This document shows positions 5,385-5,729 of a stretch of 5,729 nucleotides of DNA, one piece after another. Within the stretch, counting starts at the first letter, position 1; every line of letters starts with the position of its first letter. The stretch lies in NCBI GenBank assembly GCA_031283825.1, contig JAITAZ010000497.1:1-5729 (forward strand), in the 5' to 3' direction. Origin of the DNA: Planctomycetaceae bacterium (lineage in GTDB: Bacteria; Planctomycetota; Planctomycetia; Pirellulales; Thermoguttaceae). The translations under genes were made by a program, and so were the position numbers. The notes below the pieces were generated by a model. It saw only the letters and a program-made list of their open reading frames with translations. It made no database searches and was not told the DNA's origin.

Positions 5385-5562
5385 AATGTAGAGACGCAAT
5401 GCTTTGCGTCTCTATTGGTGATCTTTTGATCGAACAATGAGACGCAAGGCTTTGCGTCTCTATCGGTGATCTTTTGATCGAACAATGAGACGCAATGCTT
5501 TGCGTCTCTATCGATGATCTTTTGATCGAACAATGAGACGCAAGGCATTGCGTCTCTACATT
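5385..5562. repeat. Palindrome array: four 22-base palindromes at a 48-base period, with GATC-pair spacers
   Basis: Four palindromes start at 5391, 5439, 5487 and 5535, exactly 48 bases apart. Each has the 9-base arms GAGACGCAA and TTGCGTCTC around a 4-base loop (TGCT, GGCT, TGCT, GGCA); the arms are identical in all four. The three 26-base spacers each contain GATCTTTTGATC, giving GATC at 5420, 5428, 5468, 5476, 5516 and 5524. The outer ends form perfect 15-base terminal inverted repeats (AATGTAGAGACGCAA at 5385-5399 and its complement at 5548-5562), whereas the internal palindromes lack this extension. This suggests one 34-base hairpin element that expanded internally by tandem duplication, or a small composite element. 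It is not CRISPR-like, because the spacers are nearly identical to each other. Confidence 0.92.
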
Positions 5563-5568
5563 TGTTAA

Positions 5569-5631
5569 TTTGTAACTATTCACGGTTTAATTTTGCGATA
5601 AAAAATAAAAAATTCCGTGAACGGTTACAAA
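5569..5631. repeat. CCGTGAACGG hairpin family, copy E5 (both arms)
   Basis: TTTGTAACTATTCACGG (5569-5585) is complementary to CCGTGAACGGTTACAAA (5615-5631) except at two positions, around an AT-rich interior of 29 bases. The interior lacks the ATTCATAAT/ATTCTGAATT blocks of copies E1 and E2, so the arms are better conserved than the core. It begins six bases after the palindrome array ends. Confidence 0.75.
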
Positions 5632-5660
5632 AAACTACAGCTAGTTGCAAAATAAAAAAT

Positions 5661-5679
5661 TATTCCACTGATATATTAC
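5661..5679 (+). repeat. Short dispersed word, copy 3
   Basis: TATTCCACTGATATATTAC matches the reverse complement of 82-101 at 17 of 19 positions. It lies about 30 bases beyond hairpin copy E5, while the other two copies lie near hairpin copy E1, so the word may accompany this repeat family. Confidence 0.35.
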
Positions 5680-5729
5680 TACAATTTTATAAATATTAAA
5701 ATCGCCATTTGCATTTTCCGCGATTATCC

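Larger units (their letters stand above)
5229..5729. other. Repeat-rich intergenic region, no gene seen
   Basis: About 500 bases follow the ABC gene with no convincing gene. They contain a partial hairpin-family copy (5264-5286), the 48-base-period palindrome array (5385-5562), a further hairpin copy (5569-5631) and the third copy of a short word (5661-5679). Minus-strand frames of 63 and 68 codons across the array exist only because its period is a multiple of three. Confidence 0.65.

Noticed and set aside
5391..5556. CRISPR array
   Set aside because: The 22-base repeats are strong palindromes and the 26-base spacers are almost identical to one another (all contain GATCTTTTGATC), whereas CRISPR spacers are unique. 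No cas gene is nearby.
5357..5583. Repeat protein on the minus strand (63- and 68-codon frames with a 16-residue period)
   Set aside because: The DNA period of 48 is a multiple of three, so any stop-free unit stays open in several frames. Two different frames are open at once, and there is no ribosome binding site. The palindromic DNA explains the pattern better.

Overview
This window is an AT-rich (roughly one third GC by eye) bacterial chromosomal segment with four clear protein-coding genes separated by long, repeat-rich intergenic DNA. Two genes on the minus strand occupy the left half: a DpnM/Dam-type GATC adenine methyltransferase (399-1355) and a secreted SGNH/GDSL hydrolase (1544-2311). 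Two genes on the plus strand occupy the right half: a secreted PhoPQ-activated pathogenicity-related (PqaA-like) alpha/beta hydrolase (2752-4317) and an ATPase subunit of a polysaccharide-export type ABC transporter (4431-5228). The two halves diverge from a 440-base intergenic region.

Two of the four products carry an N-terminal export signal and a third resembles surface-polysaccharide exporters, which suggests a Gram-negative-type cell investing in envelope and extracellular chemistry. PqaA-family and SGNH proteins are common in Planctomycetota and some gut lineages, but nothing here fixes the taxon, and I hold any lineage call at low confidence. Only the PqaA-like gene has an obvious Shine-Dalgarno site.

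The most distinctive content is non-coding. (1) A dispersed hairpin family built on the arm GTAACCGTTCACGG/CCGTGAACGGTTAC is found at five places (about 252-305, 1382-1457, 2485-2499, 5264-5286 and 5569-5631), almost one in every major intergenic gap. (2) A 178-base array at 5385-5562 has four 9-bp-arm palindromes at an exact 48-base period, closed by perfect 15-bp terminal inverted repeats. Each of its three spacers carries two GATC sites, the expected target of the methyltransferase in the same window. (3) A diverged direct repeat of about 90 bases overlaps both ends of the PqaA-like gene: one copy supplies part of its N-terminal leader, and the other begins at its stop codon and runs towards the ABC gene. 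(4) A strong 25-bp-arm hairpin rich in TTCTGC/GCAGAA lies at 125-180.

The genes do not form one recognisable pathway. No restriction enzyme accompanies the methyltransferase, and no permease accompanies the ABC ATPase, within the window. I see no RNA genes, CRISPR array, transposase or integrase.
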